In this document: in pieces, positions 45,464-53,951 of the stretch
How the letters are laid out: the number at the start of each line of letters is the position of its first letter
Position numbering within the stretch: the first letter of the stretch is position 1
Assembly (NCBI GenBank): GCA_964545735.1
Contig: CAZJGS010000004.1
Location: 1-56,199 of the forward strand
DNA: 56,199 nucleotides
Direction: 5' to 3'
Source: Pleomorphochaeta sp964545735
GTDB taxonomy: Bacteria; Spirochaetota; Spirochaetia; Sphaerochaetales; Sphaerochaetaceae
The notes under the pieces: generated by a model
What the model was told of the DNA's origin: nothing
Database searches by the model: none
What the model saw: the letters and a program-made list of their open reading frames with translations, nothing else
Position numbers and translations under genes: made by a program

Positions 45464-46144
45464 ATGAGTAATAAAGATAATTTGAAAAATATAGATGAAA
45501 AAGTAGTTGAAAGCCGTTTATCTGCTTTTTTGACAAACAATTCAAAAGCATTAGCATTTAGTGCAATAGCTATCGGTTTAGTTGTTTTAGTTTTTGGTAT
45601 TGTAAACCTTACTATGAATAAAAAGGTTTTAAACAATATTGATGCTTTAGAAACTGCTCAAACTCAACTAACTGTTGCTACAGCTGTTGATATAGAAGCT
45701 GATTCTTACCAATCAGATTTAGATCAAGCAGTTGCAGATTTAGAAGCTTTAGAGAGTAAAAGTGGTTATGTTGGTTTAAAATCAACTTATTTACTAGCTC
45801 TTAAATCATTTAGTGAAGAAGATTATCAAACAGCTCTTGATAATTTTGTAACAATATCTGAAAAAGCTTCTGGTACTTATATGGGTTCATTATCTCTTAG
45901 TAATGCAGCAGTTTGTGCTGAACAACTTGGTGATGAAACTAAAACTGTAGAATATTGTCAACAGTTGATTGATACTTATGGCAATGACGCAGCTGAAACA
46001 CCAAAAGCAATGTTTACCTTAGCACGTATTTATGTAAATAAAAACAATTCTGATTTGGCTCAAGGTCAATTCCAACAATTGGCTGACCAATTTCCAAATT
46101 CTGAATATGCTAAGTTGGCTCAAAATAGTTTATTAAACTATTAG
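45464..46144 (+). CDS. Membrane-anchored TPR-repeat protein
   Basis: 226 residues: a cytoplasmic N-terminus of about 28, one membrane helix (ALAFSAIAIGLVVLVFGIVN, about 29-48) and a periplasmic part with tetratricopeptide-like repeats (YQTALDNFVTISEKASGTYMG; AMFTLARIYVNKNNSDLAQG; QQLADQFPNSEYAKLAQNSL). The layout resembles YfgM/Tol-Pal-associated proteins, which chaperone exported proteins, but I cannot name the family. AAAGGGAG precedes the ATG. It is followed by a lipoprotein gene after two bases, so the pair likely acts together in the envelope. Confidence 0.8.
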   Translation: MSNKDNLKNIDEKVVESRLSAFLTNNSKALAFSAIAIGLVVLVFGIVNLTMNKKVLNNIDALETAQTQLTVATAVDIEADSYQSDLDQAVADLEALESKSGYVGLKSTYLLALKSFSEEDYQTALDNFVTISEKASGTYMGSLSLSNAAVCAEQLGDETKTVEYCQQLIDTYGNDAAETPKAMFTLARIYVNKNNSDLAQGQFQQLADQFPNSEYAKLAQNSLLNY

Positions 46145-46146
46145 AA

Positions 46147-46992
46147 ATGACCAACAGACTTAATATTAAAAGACACATAAAAATTAGTAGAGTTATTACT
46201 ATATATGTGTCTTTATTTTTTTTAATTTCTTGTGGTATTCCCACCTATGTTTCTTTGAATAATGGCGATATTGGAGATGATATTTCTTATTATTCTTTTA
46301 ATAATACACCAATTGATGATTATATTATCACAAATCTTGAATTTCATTTAAAAGATCCATCTTTTGTAGTAGATGATTCACCATCTGTTTGTTATTTTTA
46401 TTCTATTTTTCCAGATGACGGTCAATCTGAAACCATTTACTCAAGTGACATTATAAATAAATTTGAAAACACTTATTCCACACCACTAGGAAGACCATTA
46501 GATACTAGTCAAAGTGATGAATCGGTAATTAATATTGATAAAAACGATTATAATATCAAGCTATATAAATTTTCATACAATGGTTTTGATCAAAAACCAA
46601 CAACATATTTAGCGACAATTAAGGGTTCACCGTATATTGAATATGTAAGTGATTTTAAGATATCAAAAACAGGCACTCCTAATAGTATTACCTTTAATTT
46701 TAATGAGGAATCTACTACTACTACTACTACTACTACTAAGTTTGAATCTTTAGTTTCACCAAACACTTTTATTGATACAAAAAATTTACAATTAAAAAGA
46801 TTTAATAATCAAGAATTTATTAATACTGCAATTAATGCTAATAATGATTTTGAATATTTATATTTGCCAAATGATGAGATTATTATAAATATTAATTATA
46901 AAGTGTTAGTTTTTGCTGCATTATCTGTTGAAGGTGATTTTTCAAATATATTTTGGAGTGAATTACATAAAGTAGGTTCTTTTGATATTTGA
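46147..46992 (+). CDS. Hypothetical lipoprotein with poly-threonine tract
   Basis: 281 residues, family not recognised. The N-terminus is basic (MTNRLNIKRHIKISRV), then a hydrophobic stretch (ITIYVSLFFLISCG) that ends in the lipobox LISC, so Cys29 is likely lipidated. The mature part is beta-rich and Asn/Asp-rich. Residues around 190-197 are eight Thr codons, all ACT (46712-46738). It starts two bases after the TPR gene and has no visible terminator. No enzyme motif is seen. Confidence 0.75.
   Translation: MTNRLNIKRHIKISRVITIYVSLFFLISCGIPTYVSLNNGDIGDDISYYSFNNTPIDDYIITNLEFHLKDPSFVVDDSPSVCYFYSIFPDDGQSETIYSSDIINKFENTYSTPLGRPLDTSQSDESVINIDKNDYNIKLYKFSYNGFDQKPTTYLATIKGSPYIEYVSDFKISKTGTPNSITFNFNEESTTTTTTTTKFESLVSPNTFIDTKNLQLKRFNNQEFINTAINANNDFEYLYLPNDEIIININYKVLVFAALSVEGDFSNIFWSELHKVGSFDI
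46712..46738 (+). repeat. Trinucleotide repeat (CTA)9 in the lipoprotein gene
   Basis: Nine perfect CTA units encode eight Thr residues from ACT codons. A gain or loss of whole units would keep the reading frame and change only the tract length. Confidence 0.95.
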
Positions 46993-47105
46993 TCAACACT
47001 TTTTTATTATGTAAATAATATATATTCTGTTAACTAGGATTATTATCCTTAACTTTATATAATTTTAACCTTTCTTTTTTATCCGATAATAATTATTCTA
47101 TCTTT

Positions 47106-47930
47106 ATGATAAATTATAATTTAAAAACAGAAACAAACTTAACTGCAGCTCTCTCCCAATTAAAAGAGATAACTGAATTACTTCGAAGTAAAGATGGCTG
47201 TCCTTGGGATAGAAAACAATCCTCAAAAGATTTTGCTATTTATTTAATTGATGAAACTTATGAATATATTGATGCTATTAACAATAAAGATAGTGATAAT
47301 ATGTCTGAAGAACTTGGGGACATGCTAACAAATATTGTTATGTTATTAACCATTCATCAAGAACATTCTGATGTTAATATAATTGATAGTATAAATGAAG
47401 AATGTGAAAAGTTGGTTAGAAGACATCCTCATGTATTCAAAGATACCTATGATGCCAGTGAGTTACACAGCTCTCAAGTAGTAGATATTTGGGATAACAT
47501 TAAAAAAAATGTTGAAGGTCGTCATGATGATATAAATGACTTCTTTTTAAAAGTTCCAAATTCCATACCCCAACTTGAATATTCTTTTGAATGCATGAAA
47601 AAAGTTAGTAAAGTTGGTTTTGATTGGAAGTATAAAGAAAATGTAATTGAAAAAATTCAAGAAGAATTAGATGAGGTTATTGAAGCTGATTCTTTAGGTA
47701 ATAAAGATGCTACTGAAGATGAAATTGGTGACTTATTATTAGCTGTTATTAATTATTCTAGGTTTTTAAAAATCAGGCCAGAAGTAGCTCTCAGACGTTC
47801 TACAAATAAATTCAAAAAAAGATTTAATAAAGTAAAAGAGATCTGTGACAAAAAAGAAATCCCAATTACTCCAGATAACGTTGTTGAGTTAAATAAAGTA
47901 TGGGATTCTATTAAAAAGAAAGAAAAATAG
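47106..47930 (+). CDS. mazG: Nucleoside triphosphate pyrophosphohydrolase MazG
   Basis: Hydrolyses NTPs or dNTPs to the monophosphates, which limits misincorporation. The 274-residue protein has two MazG domains: the first with DGCPWDRKQSSKDFAIYLIDETYEYIDAI (about 31-58) and EELGDMLTNIVMLLTI, the second with IQEELDEVIEADSLGNKDATEDEIGDLLLAVINYSRF (EExxE and EIGDLLL acidic motifs). Length agrees with the bacterial family. The ATG has no strong ribosome binding site. The stop codon at 47928-47930 lies inside the 3' end of the convergent RNase P RNA gene. Confidence 0.95.
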   Translation: MINYNLKTETNLTAALSQLKEITELLRSKDGCPWDRKQSSKDFAIYLIDETYEYIDAINNKDSDNMSEELGDMLTNIVMLLTIHQEHSDVNIIDSINEECEKLVRRHPHVFKDTYDASELHSSQVVDIWDNIKKNVEGRHDDINDFFLKVPNSIPQLEYSFECMKKVSKVGFDWKYKENVIEKIQEELDEVIEADSLGNKDATEDEIGDLLLAVINYSRFLKIRPEVALRRSTNKFKKRFNKVKEICDKKEIPITPDNVVELNKVWDSIKKKEK

Positions 47931-48262
47931 GTTTTCAATAAGCCGGGTTCTGTATAACGATAATCATCTATCTACGATTTACATTACTATAAATCTCTAG
48001 CATCCTACCCGTGAGAAATAAGCGGACCACTCTACTCACTGCTTGGACTTGCTCCTAACGAGGCTTGCCGTGCCATGAATGTTACCATTCATGCGGTGAG
48101 CTCTTACCTCACCGTTTCATCCTTACCTATAAAATAGGCGGTTTACTTTCTGTTGCGCTCTCTATAGCATTACTGCTCCCGGGTGTTACCCGGCATTATG
48201 TCCTGAGGAGCCCGGACTTTCCTCATACAGAAAAGACTGCATGCGATTATCAAGAAAACCTA
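47928..48262 (-). ncRNA. rnpB: RNase P RNA, type A
   Basis: Catalytic RNA that removes 5' leaders from tRNA precursors. On the minus strand the conserved elements occur in order: GAGGAAAGTCCGGGCTCC (CR-I), AACACCCGGG-like stem, ACGGCAAGCC, GAGCAAGTCCAAGCAG..GTAGAG.. and the 3' core ACAGAACCCGGCTTA (CR-V). The terminal helix P1 is the 9-bp pairing TAGGTTTTC (48262-48254) with GAAAACCTA (47936-47928). The T-rich bases beyond, inside mazG, serve as the tail of the terminator. About 335 bases, normal for type A. Confidence 0.95.
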
Positions 48263-48285
48263 TAAAATTTTATTAATAATTAAAT

Positions 48286-49095
48286 TTAGAAACTATCTAA
48301 ATCAAATTCATCATCACCAGCAAATGTTGTCAATGAACCTTCTTCAATATCCATAGAATCTGTTTCACTTGCTAGTGCTGTTTCTTCATAAAACAATACA
48401 CGTGAACAATATGGACAGAATTCAATATTATCTAAGCTTCTTACATCATTTACAAATTGAATTGGTAAAAGCATATGGCAACCATCACATACATTGTCAT
48501 GTATAGGAACAATACCAGATCCTTCTTTATTCTTAACAATACTTGAGAATTTTTTAAAAAGATCTGAAGAAATTTCATATTCTTCAACAATATAATTGCA
48601 ATCATATTCTAGCTTATTTTTCAATTCTAATTTTTCAGCTAATATTTCACCATATTTAGTTTCTTCATCATTTACTTTTTTTTCAATTTCATCAAGAATT
48701 AAACGTTGTTGTTCTAATTCTTCTTGTAACTTAGTTAAAGTTTTTTCTTTAGCATGTAATTGTTTTAACAAATTCTGCTCTAAAATATGAGAATCACTAA
48801 TTTGTTTTTCTAATGCTTCAAATTCTCTTTGAGTAGAAATAACTTCCATTTGCTTTTGATTATTTTCATGAGCAACTACAGCATTGTCATATTCAAAACG
48901 AAGGGTTTTACATTCTCTATCGATTGTTTTAACACTTAAATTTAACTCTTCAAAATCTCTTTTAATTTTAGCAAGTTGTGCTTTTTTTATTTTTAAATCA
49001 TGTGGAAGTTTTTTGATTTCATCTTCTACACGAAATTTTGCTTTTAAGCTATCTTGAAGTTTTGCTAACTTTGTGAACACTTCTTTTTGCATCAC
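48286..49095 (-). CDS. Coiled-coil protein with C-terminal zinc ribbon (zf-RING_7/DUF164 family)
   Basis: 269 residues, nearly all a long coiled coil (about 10-180, leucine/glutamate-rich, with HNMEVISTQREFEALEKQ-like heptads) followed by a zinc ribbon with Cys pairs CDGCH and CPYC (VCDGCHMLLPIQFVNDVRSL; FCPYCSRVLF). The family occurs in many bacteria and is often next to rnpB or to DNA/RNA metabolism genes; its role is not known with certainty. A tail of acidic residues ends the protein. It starts at an ATG-ATG pair with CAGGAG upstream and lies 23 bases before rnpB on the same strand. Confidence 0.85.
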   Translation of the reverse strand: MMQKEVFTKLAKLQDSLKAKFRVEDEIKKLPHDLKIKKAQLAKIKRDFEELNLSVKTIDRECKTLRFEYDNAVVAHENNQKQMEVISTQREFEALEKQISDSHILEQNLLKQLHAKEKTLTKLQEELEQQRLILDEIEKKVNDEETKYGEILAEKLELKNKLEYDCNYIVEEYEISSDLFKKFSSIVKNKEGSGIVPIHDNVCDGCHMLLPIQFVNDVRSLDNIEFCPYCSRVLFYEETALASETDSMDIEEGSLTTFAGDDEFDLDSF

Positions 49096-49116
49096 TTTCT
49101 CCTGAAAATCTAATCT

Positions 49117-49140
49117 AAACTCTTAAAAAAGAGTTTTTAT
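49117..49140. terminator. Possible hairpin between rpoD and the zinc-ribbon gene
   Basis: AAACTCTT and AAGAGTTT (49117-49124 and 49129-49136) form an 8-bp stem. The T-run is on the plus strand, where no gene would use it; for rpoD (minus strand) there is no T-run, so it is a weak terminator at best. Confidence 0.3.
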
Positions 49141-49258
49141 TTGTGAATTTCGCCTAATTAGTTGAAATTAACACAGAAATAAAATTTACCACAAATACCA
49201 TTTATTATCAAGAATAATCCATATATTGTAATAAATATAATTTAGTACCTGGAACGAA

Positions 49259-51313
49259 TTAAGTATTGATAAAATCTTTTAATTGCTTAGCTCTTTTTGG
49301 ATGTCTTAATCTTCTAAGAGCTTTTGCTTCGATTTGTCTTATCCTTTCTCTTGTAACACCGAAATAAAGCCCAACTTCTTCTAGTGTTAAGGAATAACCG
49401 CCATCAATACCAAAGCGCATTTTAAGTACTTCTTGCTCTCTAGCAGGTAAAGTATGTAAAACATCAAGCAATTGTTCTTGTAGTAGTCTATAAGCAGTTT
49501 GAGTTGCTGGATTTTCAACATCTTTATCTTCAATAAAGTCTGATAATAATGAATCTTCTTCTTCACCAACCGGGGTTTCTAATGAAATTGGCTCTCTAGC
49601 TACATTTTTAACAGTTTTTACTTTCTTCTCATCCCAACCTAATCTATCAGCAATTTCTTCATCGGATGGGTCGCGGCCTAAGGATTGCATCAACAATCTT
49701 GATTCTCTAACAACTTTATTTATTTGTTCAATCATGTGCACTGGAACGCGAATTGTTCTAGCTTGATCACTAATTGATCTGGTAATAGCCTGTCTAATCC
49801 ACCAAGTAGCATAAGTACTAAATTTATAGCCCTTTCTATATTCAAACTTTTCAACAGCTTTAATTAAGCCAATATTTCCTTCTTGAACCAAGTCAAAAAA
49901 GTGCAGCCCTCTATTAGTATATTTTTTTGCAATGGAAACAACTAATCTCAAGTTTGCTTTAATTAATCTATCTTTTGCTGTTTTCATCATTTTTCTACCA
50001 CGTTTAATAACAACAGCCTGTTCTAAGATTTCATATCTTATTGCTTCAAAAGTTTGTTCAATTTCTTTTAAAGTTTTCTCTGTTTGTTGGTAGGTTGAAA
50101 TAAGTTCTTTAATATCGTAAGAACTCATGTTCAATGATTCTTCAATAGTTTTACTTTTGGTTCGAGTTGCTAAATCTCTTCCTAATTGTCTTAATTCTTT
50201 TGTTGATGTAATATTTAGTTTATTTTGTAAGCTTTGCATCAATTCCATTAATTCAACAATTGATAATTCAGCATTTACATATCTTTCAGTAAAAGCAGTC
50301 AATTCTTCTGGTTGGAGGATAACATTATTTAGTGCACTAAAAAGTTTTACACGTTTTTTTTGTAATTTACTATCATCTAAAAAATCTTGGCCTTTAGAAA
50401 TCAAGTCTTGTTTTAAACTTTGATATTCTTTAATCGAAGCTTTAAAAGGATTTAATTGTTCGCGATAATATTGATTATATCTTTTTTGTTCAGCATAAAG
50501 TTCTTTCAACTCTTTCTGAGAGAATTCCATCTCTGTTTCATCAATTTTAGCTTCAAGTTTTTTTATAATATCTGTAAAGAATGAAATTAAAATACCGTTA
50601 TTCTTGATAACTTCAAGAATAATTGCATTACCCTCTTCCATTTTTTTTGAAAGAACCACTTCATCTTCTGCTGTTAATAGTTTTTCTTTACCTATTTCAC
50701 GTAAATACAATCTAATTGGATCATCTACGTCACCTTTTGAATTGGTTAATACAGTAGATTTCTTTTCTTCTTTTGGAGCTGGAGCACTATTACTTCCAAT
50801 TGAATTTATATCAAACACTTTTTCTGATGAACCAACAGTATCTTCAGAATCAAAAGAAAAGGCTGAAATATCAGTAGAATCAACTATTGTCTCATCTTCT
50901 TCATCTTCGTCCTCACTATCGTCATCGTCATCATCATCTTCGTCATTTTTTTTAGCTGTAATAATAACTTTATCTGCTGGTAAATCAGTATTGATATCAA
51001 CTACTACTGCTTCAGCTTCTTCTTCTTCATCAACATCATCTTTTACTAAAGCATCATCATCTGGATCTTCATCAACTTCAGTGAAAGAAGCGGGATCTGG
51101 CTCAGCATATATTTCTGTCAATATTTCCTTAAGTATTTCTTTGTTTTCAACTGATAAATCAGTTTTTATAGTGACCTCTTTATCTTCTAGGTCATCACTT
51201 GTTTCTTTTTTAGCAGCTTTTTTATTTTGAGTTTTCTTTTTTGCAGTTGAATTATTATCAGCGGCACTCTTATAAAAAAATCCAAAATTTAAAAGAAAGT
51301 CTTTGTTCACCAT
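49259..51313 (-). CDS. rpoD: RNA polymerase primary sigma factor RpoD
   Basis: Directs RNA polymerase to housekeeping promoters. The 684-residue protein has a charged N-terminus with a strongly acidic block (about 70-148, long Asp/Glu runs), region 1.2 (DPIRLYLREIGKEKLLTAEDEV), a non-conserved helical insert, region 2 (RLVVSIAKKYTNRGLHFFDL, DLVQEGNIGLIKAVEKFEY, KFSTYATWWIRQAITRSI), region 3 and region 4 (EVGLYFGVTRERIRQIEAKA). The -35/-10 boxes found in the window (TTGACA, TATAAT) match its expected targets. It starts three bases after the dnaG stop, the classical dnaG-rpoD operon. Confidence 0.98.
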   Translation of the reverse strand: MVNKDFLLNFGFFYKSAADNNSTAKKKTQNKKAAKKETSDDLEDKEVTIKTDLSVENKEILKEILTEIYAEPDPASFTEVDEDPDDDALVKDDVDEEEEAEAVVVDINTDLPADKVIITAKKNDEDDDDDDDSEDEDEEDETIVDSTDISAFSFDSEDTVGSSEKVFDINSIGSNSAPAPKEEKKSTVLTNSKGDVDDPIRLYLREIGKEKLLTAEDEVVLSKKMEEGNAIILEVIKNNGILISFFTDIIKKLEAKIDETEMEFSQKELKELYAEQKRYNQYYREQLNPFKASIKEYQSLKQDLISKGQDFLDDSKLQKKRVKLFSALNNVILQPEELTAFTERYVNAELSIVELMELMQSLQNKLNITSTKELRQLGRDLATRTKSKTIEESLNMSSYDIKELISTYQQTEKTLKEIEQTFEAIRYEILEQAVVIKRGRKMMKTAKDRLIKANLRLVVSIAKKYTNRGLHFFDLVQEGNIGLIKAVEKFEYRKGYKFSTYATWWIRQAITRSISDQARTIRVPVHMIEQINKVVRESRLLMQSLGRDPSDEEIADRLGWDEKKVKTVKNVAREPISLETPVGEEEDSLLSDFIEDKDVENPATQTAYRLLQEQLLDVLHTLPAREQEVLKMRFGIDGGYSLTLEEVGLYFGVTRERIRQIEAKALRRLRHPKRAKQLKDFINT

Positions 51314-51316
51314 TCT

Positions 51317-53137
51317 TTAGTTTTTCCTTATAGTTTTGTCTTTGGGATTAATTTGTCCCTTCAATTCAGCGATATCTCGATCTAATAAGATTTGATCCTT
51401 TAATAGCGTATTTATGCTATCAATATCGTTAGAAGATTGGGCTATTTCTAATATTTCTTCATATCTCTTTTTTTCAGCAGTTAAGGTTCGAAGCCTTATT
51501 CTATTTATCCCTTCTTGAATTTGAATTATACAGTATTTTTCTTTAAACTCTTCCATTAAATAGGAAGATGAAACGTCTGCCTTTATTTGGGGATTTATAA
51601 TTAGCTGTAAGAAATAATCATTACCACAATCTTCATCATTTAGCCTAAAATAATCTTCTAATATATTAAATAAAGAAATGGCCTCCTCATTTTTAAGATC
51701 ATTTACTGATATATTTTTTTTGAATTGTTTATAATGATTTCTGTTATTTACTACAACTAGCATTACGAACAAATCTAAATTAAATCTACTTTTTGTTAAT
51801 GGTAATATATCTATTTGTCTAACATTAAAATTACCATAGGTTCGTTTATTAGCATTCTCTTTATTATATTGCGAGACAACACTTTCATGATGCACTTTTA
51901 ATAGTTCAGCTAATCTTTGTAGTAAGGAATCTTTTTCTATTTCTGAGGATGTAGCATCAATGTAGGGTTTTACATATTTGAAAATTTCATCTTTACCTTT
52001 CGAATTCTTTATATCATATAATTTTATAGCATTATTGACAAGATACATAAACCCATCAACAGAATTAGTTAATGTTTTTTTTAATGCATCCGCACCTCTT
52101 TTTTCTAACATTTCTGCAGGATCATTAAATTCTTGTAAATTTATAACATAATTTGCAATTCCTTGGGCTTGTAAAATATTTAAAGTTTTAATTGTTGCCT
52201 TTATTCCGGCTGCATCATTGTCGAAAAGTACACTTGCTTTAGTAACGTATCTAGAAATCAATCTAGCTTGCTCAAGTGTAAAAGCAGTACCTAAAGAAGC
52301 AACAGCATAATCAATTTTTGCTTGGTGTAAGGCAATAACATCAAAATTACCCTCACATAGAACTACTTTTTTGGTAGTTTTTAATGCTTCTAAGGATTCA
52401 TAAATACCAAATAAATTATTTTTCTTAGAGTATATTAATGTTTCAGGAGAATTTCTATATTTGGCTTTTGACATGCCACTTAAATCACGGGCTGAAAAAG
52501 CTATTGTTTTACCATCCCAAGTTCTAACTGGGAAAATAAGTCTGCCATCAAATAATGTATCTTTTGAATCTTTGTAAAAAATACCACTATTGTTTAAAAC
52601 CTCATCTTTGTAATCACTACTTGATCTGATTCTGTTGTACAAAAAGCCTGAATTACTAGGAAGATAACCGAGAGAAAATTTATCAATCATCTCTTGATTA
52701 ATATTTCTGCTATTGAGATATTTAAGACCTGTACTACCAATTTCTGAAAGCAATACATTGTGCATAAAAATTCTACTTCGATCATATAAAGAATAATAGT
52801 CAGTTTTCTTTTTGTAGTTGGTATTAGTTTGTGTAGAATCAAAACCTAAGGGTTCCCCTATATCATCAGCTATTTTGATAATAGCTTCATACCAACTTAA
52901 ATGATCGTAAAGAGAAACAAATTTAAAAACATCACCACTTACACCACATCCAAAACAGTGAAAAAATTGTTTATCGTCATGGATATAAAAACTAGGTGTT
53001 TTTTCATCATGAAAAGGACAACAACAAACATAGTCACTACCACGTTTATGTTTAACATCAGCGTAGCGAGAAATATATTGAGATAAAGATATTTTATTTT
53101 TTATTTTATCAATAGTTTCTTGTGATATTTTTGGCAC
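51317..53137 (-). CDS. dnaG: DNA primase
   Basis: Makes RNA primers for DNA replication. The 606-residue protein has the N-terminal CHC2 zinc finger (Cys40-x2-His43 and Cys61-x2-Cys64; CCCPFHDEKTPSF, FHCFGCGVSGDVF), the catalytic core with the Toprim motifs VVLCEGNFDVIAL and SVLFDNDAAGIKAT, and a C-terminal helicase-binding domain with RLRTLTAEKKRYEEIL. The start is GTG with GGAGAAATA before it. It lies just after a YkgJ-like gene and before rpoD. Confidence 0.97.
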   Translation of the reverse strand: MPKISQETIDKIKNKISLSQYISRYADVKHKRGSDYVCCCPFHDEKTPSFYIHDDKQFFHCFGCGVSGDVFKFVSLYDHLSWYEAIIKIADDIGEPLGFDSTQTNTNYKKKTDYYSLYDRSRIFMHNVLLSEIGSTGLKYLNSRNINQEMIDKFSLGYLPSNSGFLYNRIRSSSDYKDEVLNNSGIFYKDSKDTLFDGRLIFPVRTWDGKTIAFSARDLSGMSKAKYRNSPETLIYSKKNNLFGIYESLEALKTTKKVVLCEGNFDVIALHQAKIDYAVASLGTAFTLEQARLISRYVTKASVLFDNDAAGIKATIKTLNILQAQGIANYVINLQEFNDPAEMLEKRGADALKKTLTNSVDGFMYLVNNAIKLYDIKNSKGKDEIFKYVKPYIDATSSEIEKDSLLQRLAELLKVHHESVVSQYNKENANKRTYGNFNVRQIDILPLTKSRFNLDLFVMLVVVNNRNHYKQFKKNISVNDLKNEEAISLFNILEDYFRLNDEDCGNDYFLQLIINPQIKADVSSSYLMEEFKEKYCIIQIQEGINRIRLRTLTAEKKRYEEILEIAQSSNDIDSINTLLKDQILLDRDIAELKGQINPKDKTIRKN

Positions 53138-53145
53138 TATTTCTC

Positions 53146-53583
53146 CTATGGAATTATTTTAGCTACGAATTCATTCATTAAATCCAAGTGTTTCTTTATA
53201 TTTTTTGCTTTAATTTTTTTATCTTTATTCATTCCTGGGCAACTTTCAGCTTCTTTATTCCAAGTTGTTTCAGATTCAACAATACTTGGCCAAAAAGGAT
53301 ATGTTCTACATTGAAGAGGTCTACTCTCATAACAACCGCAACCTTTCTCAGTTAAAAAAATACAATCAAAATTATCTTTTTCCAGTAAACTGACTCTATA
53401 ACCAAAGCCGATAGGTACTTCTCTGCAGTAAGTTTGAATAAAAGTTTCTTCATCTATAGAAAAATAAGTACAGAGGTTTATAAGATCTTCCTCACTTAAA
53501 AATACAAACCCTGGTTCACAACTACAACAGTAGTTACAACCTTGACATTCAAATTCGAGACCTTTTTTATAAAAGCTGCCCAT
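53146..53583 (-). CDS. YkgJ-type cysteine-cluster protein
   Basis: About 145 residues from the ATG at 53583, which follows GAGAGGTTTT. It is rich in cysteines that would bind a metal or iron-sulfur cluster: ECQGCNYCCSCEPGFVFLSE (first cluster), FLTEKGCGCYESRPLQCRTYPFWP (second) and SCPGM. This is the layout of the YkgJ / zinc- or iron-chelating CxxCxxCC family, whose biochemical role is unclear. The frame continues to a TTG at 53619 inside the tRNA-Tyr terminator, which I reject as start. It is eight bases before dnaG. Confidence 0.85.
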   Translation of the reverse strand: MGSFYKKGLEFECQGCNYCCSCEPGFVFLSEEDLINLCTYFSIDEETFIQTYCREVPIGFGYRVSLLEKDNFDCIFLTEKGCGCYESRPLQCRTYPFWPSIVESETTWNKEAESCPGMNKDKKIKAKNIKKHLDLMNEFVAKIIP

Positions 53584-53606
53584 AAAACCTCTCAGATTAA
53601 AACAAA

Positions 53607-53632
53607 TAGGTCTTCTCAATTGAGAAGACCTA
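53607..53632 (-). terminator. Terminator after tRNA-Tyr: perfect 26-base palindrome
   Basis: TAGGTCTTCTCAA and its exact complement meet without a gap; on the minus strand the stem is followed by TTTGTTTT. It separates the tRNA from the YkgJ-like gene. Confidence 0.85.
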
Positions 53633-53638
53633 CTTTAT

Positions 53639-53720
53639 TGGGGAGAGAAGGATTCGAACCTTCGAAGGCTGAGCCAACAGATTTACAGTCTGCCCCCTTT
53701 GACCGCTCGGGAACCTCCCC
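53639..53720 (-). tRNA. tRNA-Tyr (anticodon GUA)
   Basis: Minus strand, 82 bases. The acceptor arm GGGGAGG pairs with TCTCCCC; the anticodon loop is CTGTAAA with GTA; a long variable arm (GCTCAGCCTTCGAAG-like) identifies a class II tRNA; the T-loop is TTCGAAT. The CCA end is not encoded. It has its own promoter and terminator. Confidence 0.95.
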
Positions 53721-53740
53721 GTGTCGTTTAGACAAGTAGG

Positions 53741-53769
53741 AATATAAATAATATTACTTATTTAGTCAA
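53741..53769 (-). promoter_or_regulatory. tRNA-Tyr promoter
   Basis: On the minus strand TTGACT (53769-53764), 17 bases, TATATT (53746-53741); the tRNA 5' end is 20 bases further on. Confidence 0.85.
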
Positions 53770-53951
53770 CCAATTTTAAAAAAACAATAAAAATAAAATA
53801 AATAATTCATTCTCTAATTACTTATATAAATTTTTTTCTCAATTAGTATCAATTATAACATAATATTTTTAAAAATAAAGAAGAAATATAGCTAATAACT
53901 CTACTTTGATAGATAAAAATTTTAATAAACCTAATATTTTTCAATTAATAG

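Noticed and set aside
46993..47105. Regulatory hairpin AGGAT...ATCCT before mazG
   Set aside because: Only five pairs in AT-rich DNA, with no T-run; not better than chance.
48065..48265. Small open frame inside the RNase P RNA gene
   Set aside because: The sequence is explained by rnpB on the other strand, and the frame has no ribosome binding site.
50604..51230. 208-residue Ser-rich open frame opposite rpoD
   Set aside because: It is the complement of the Asp/Glu codon runs in the acidic block of RpoD.
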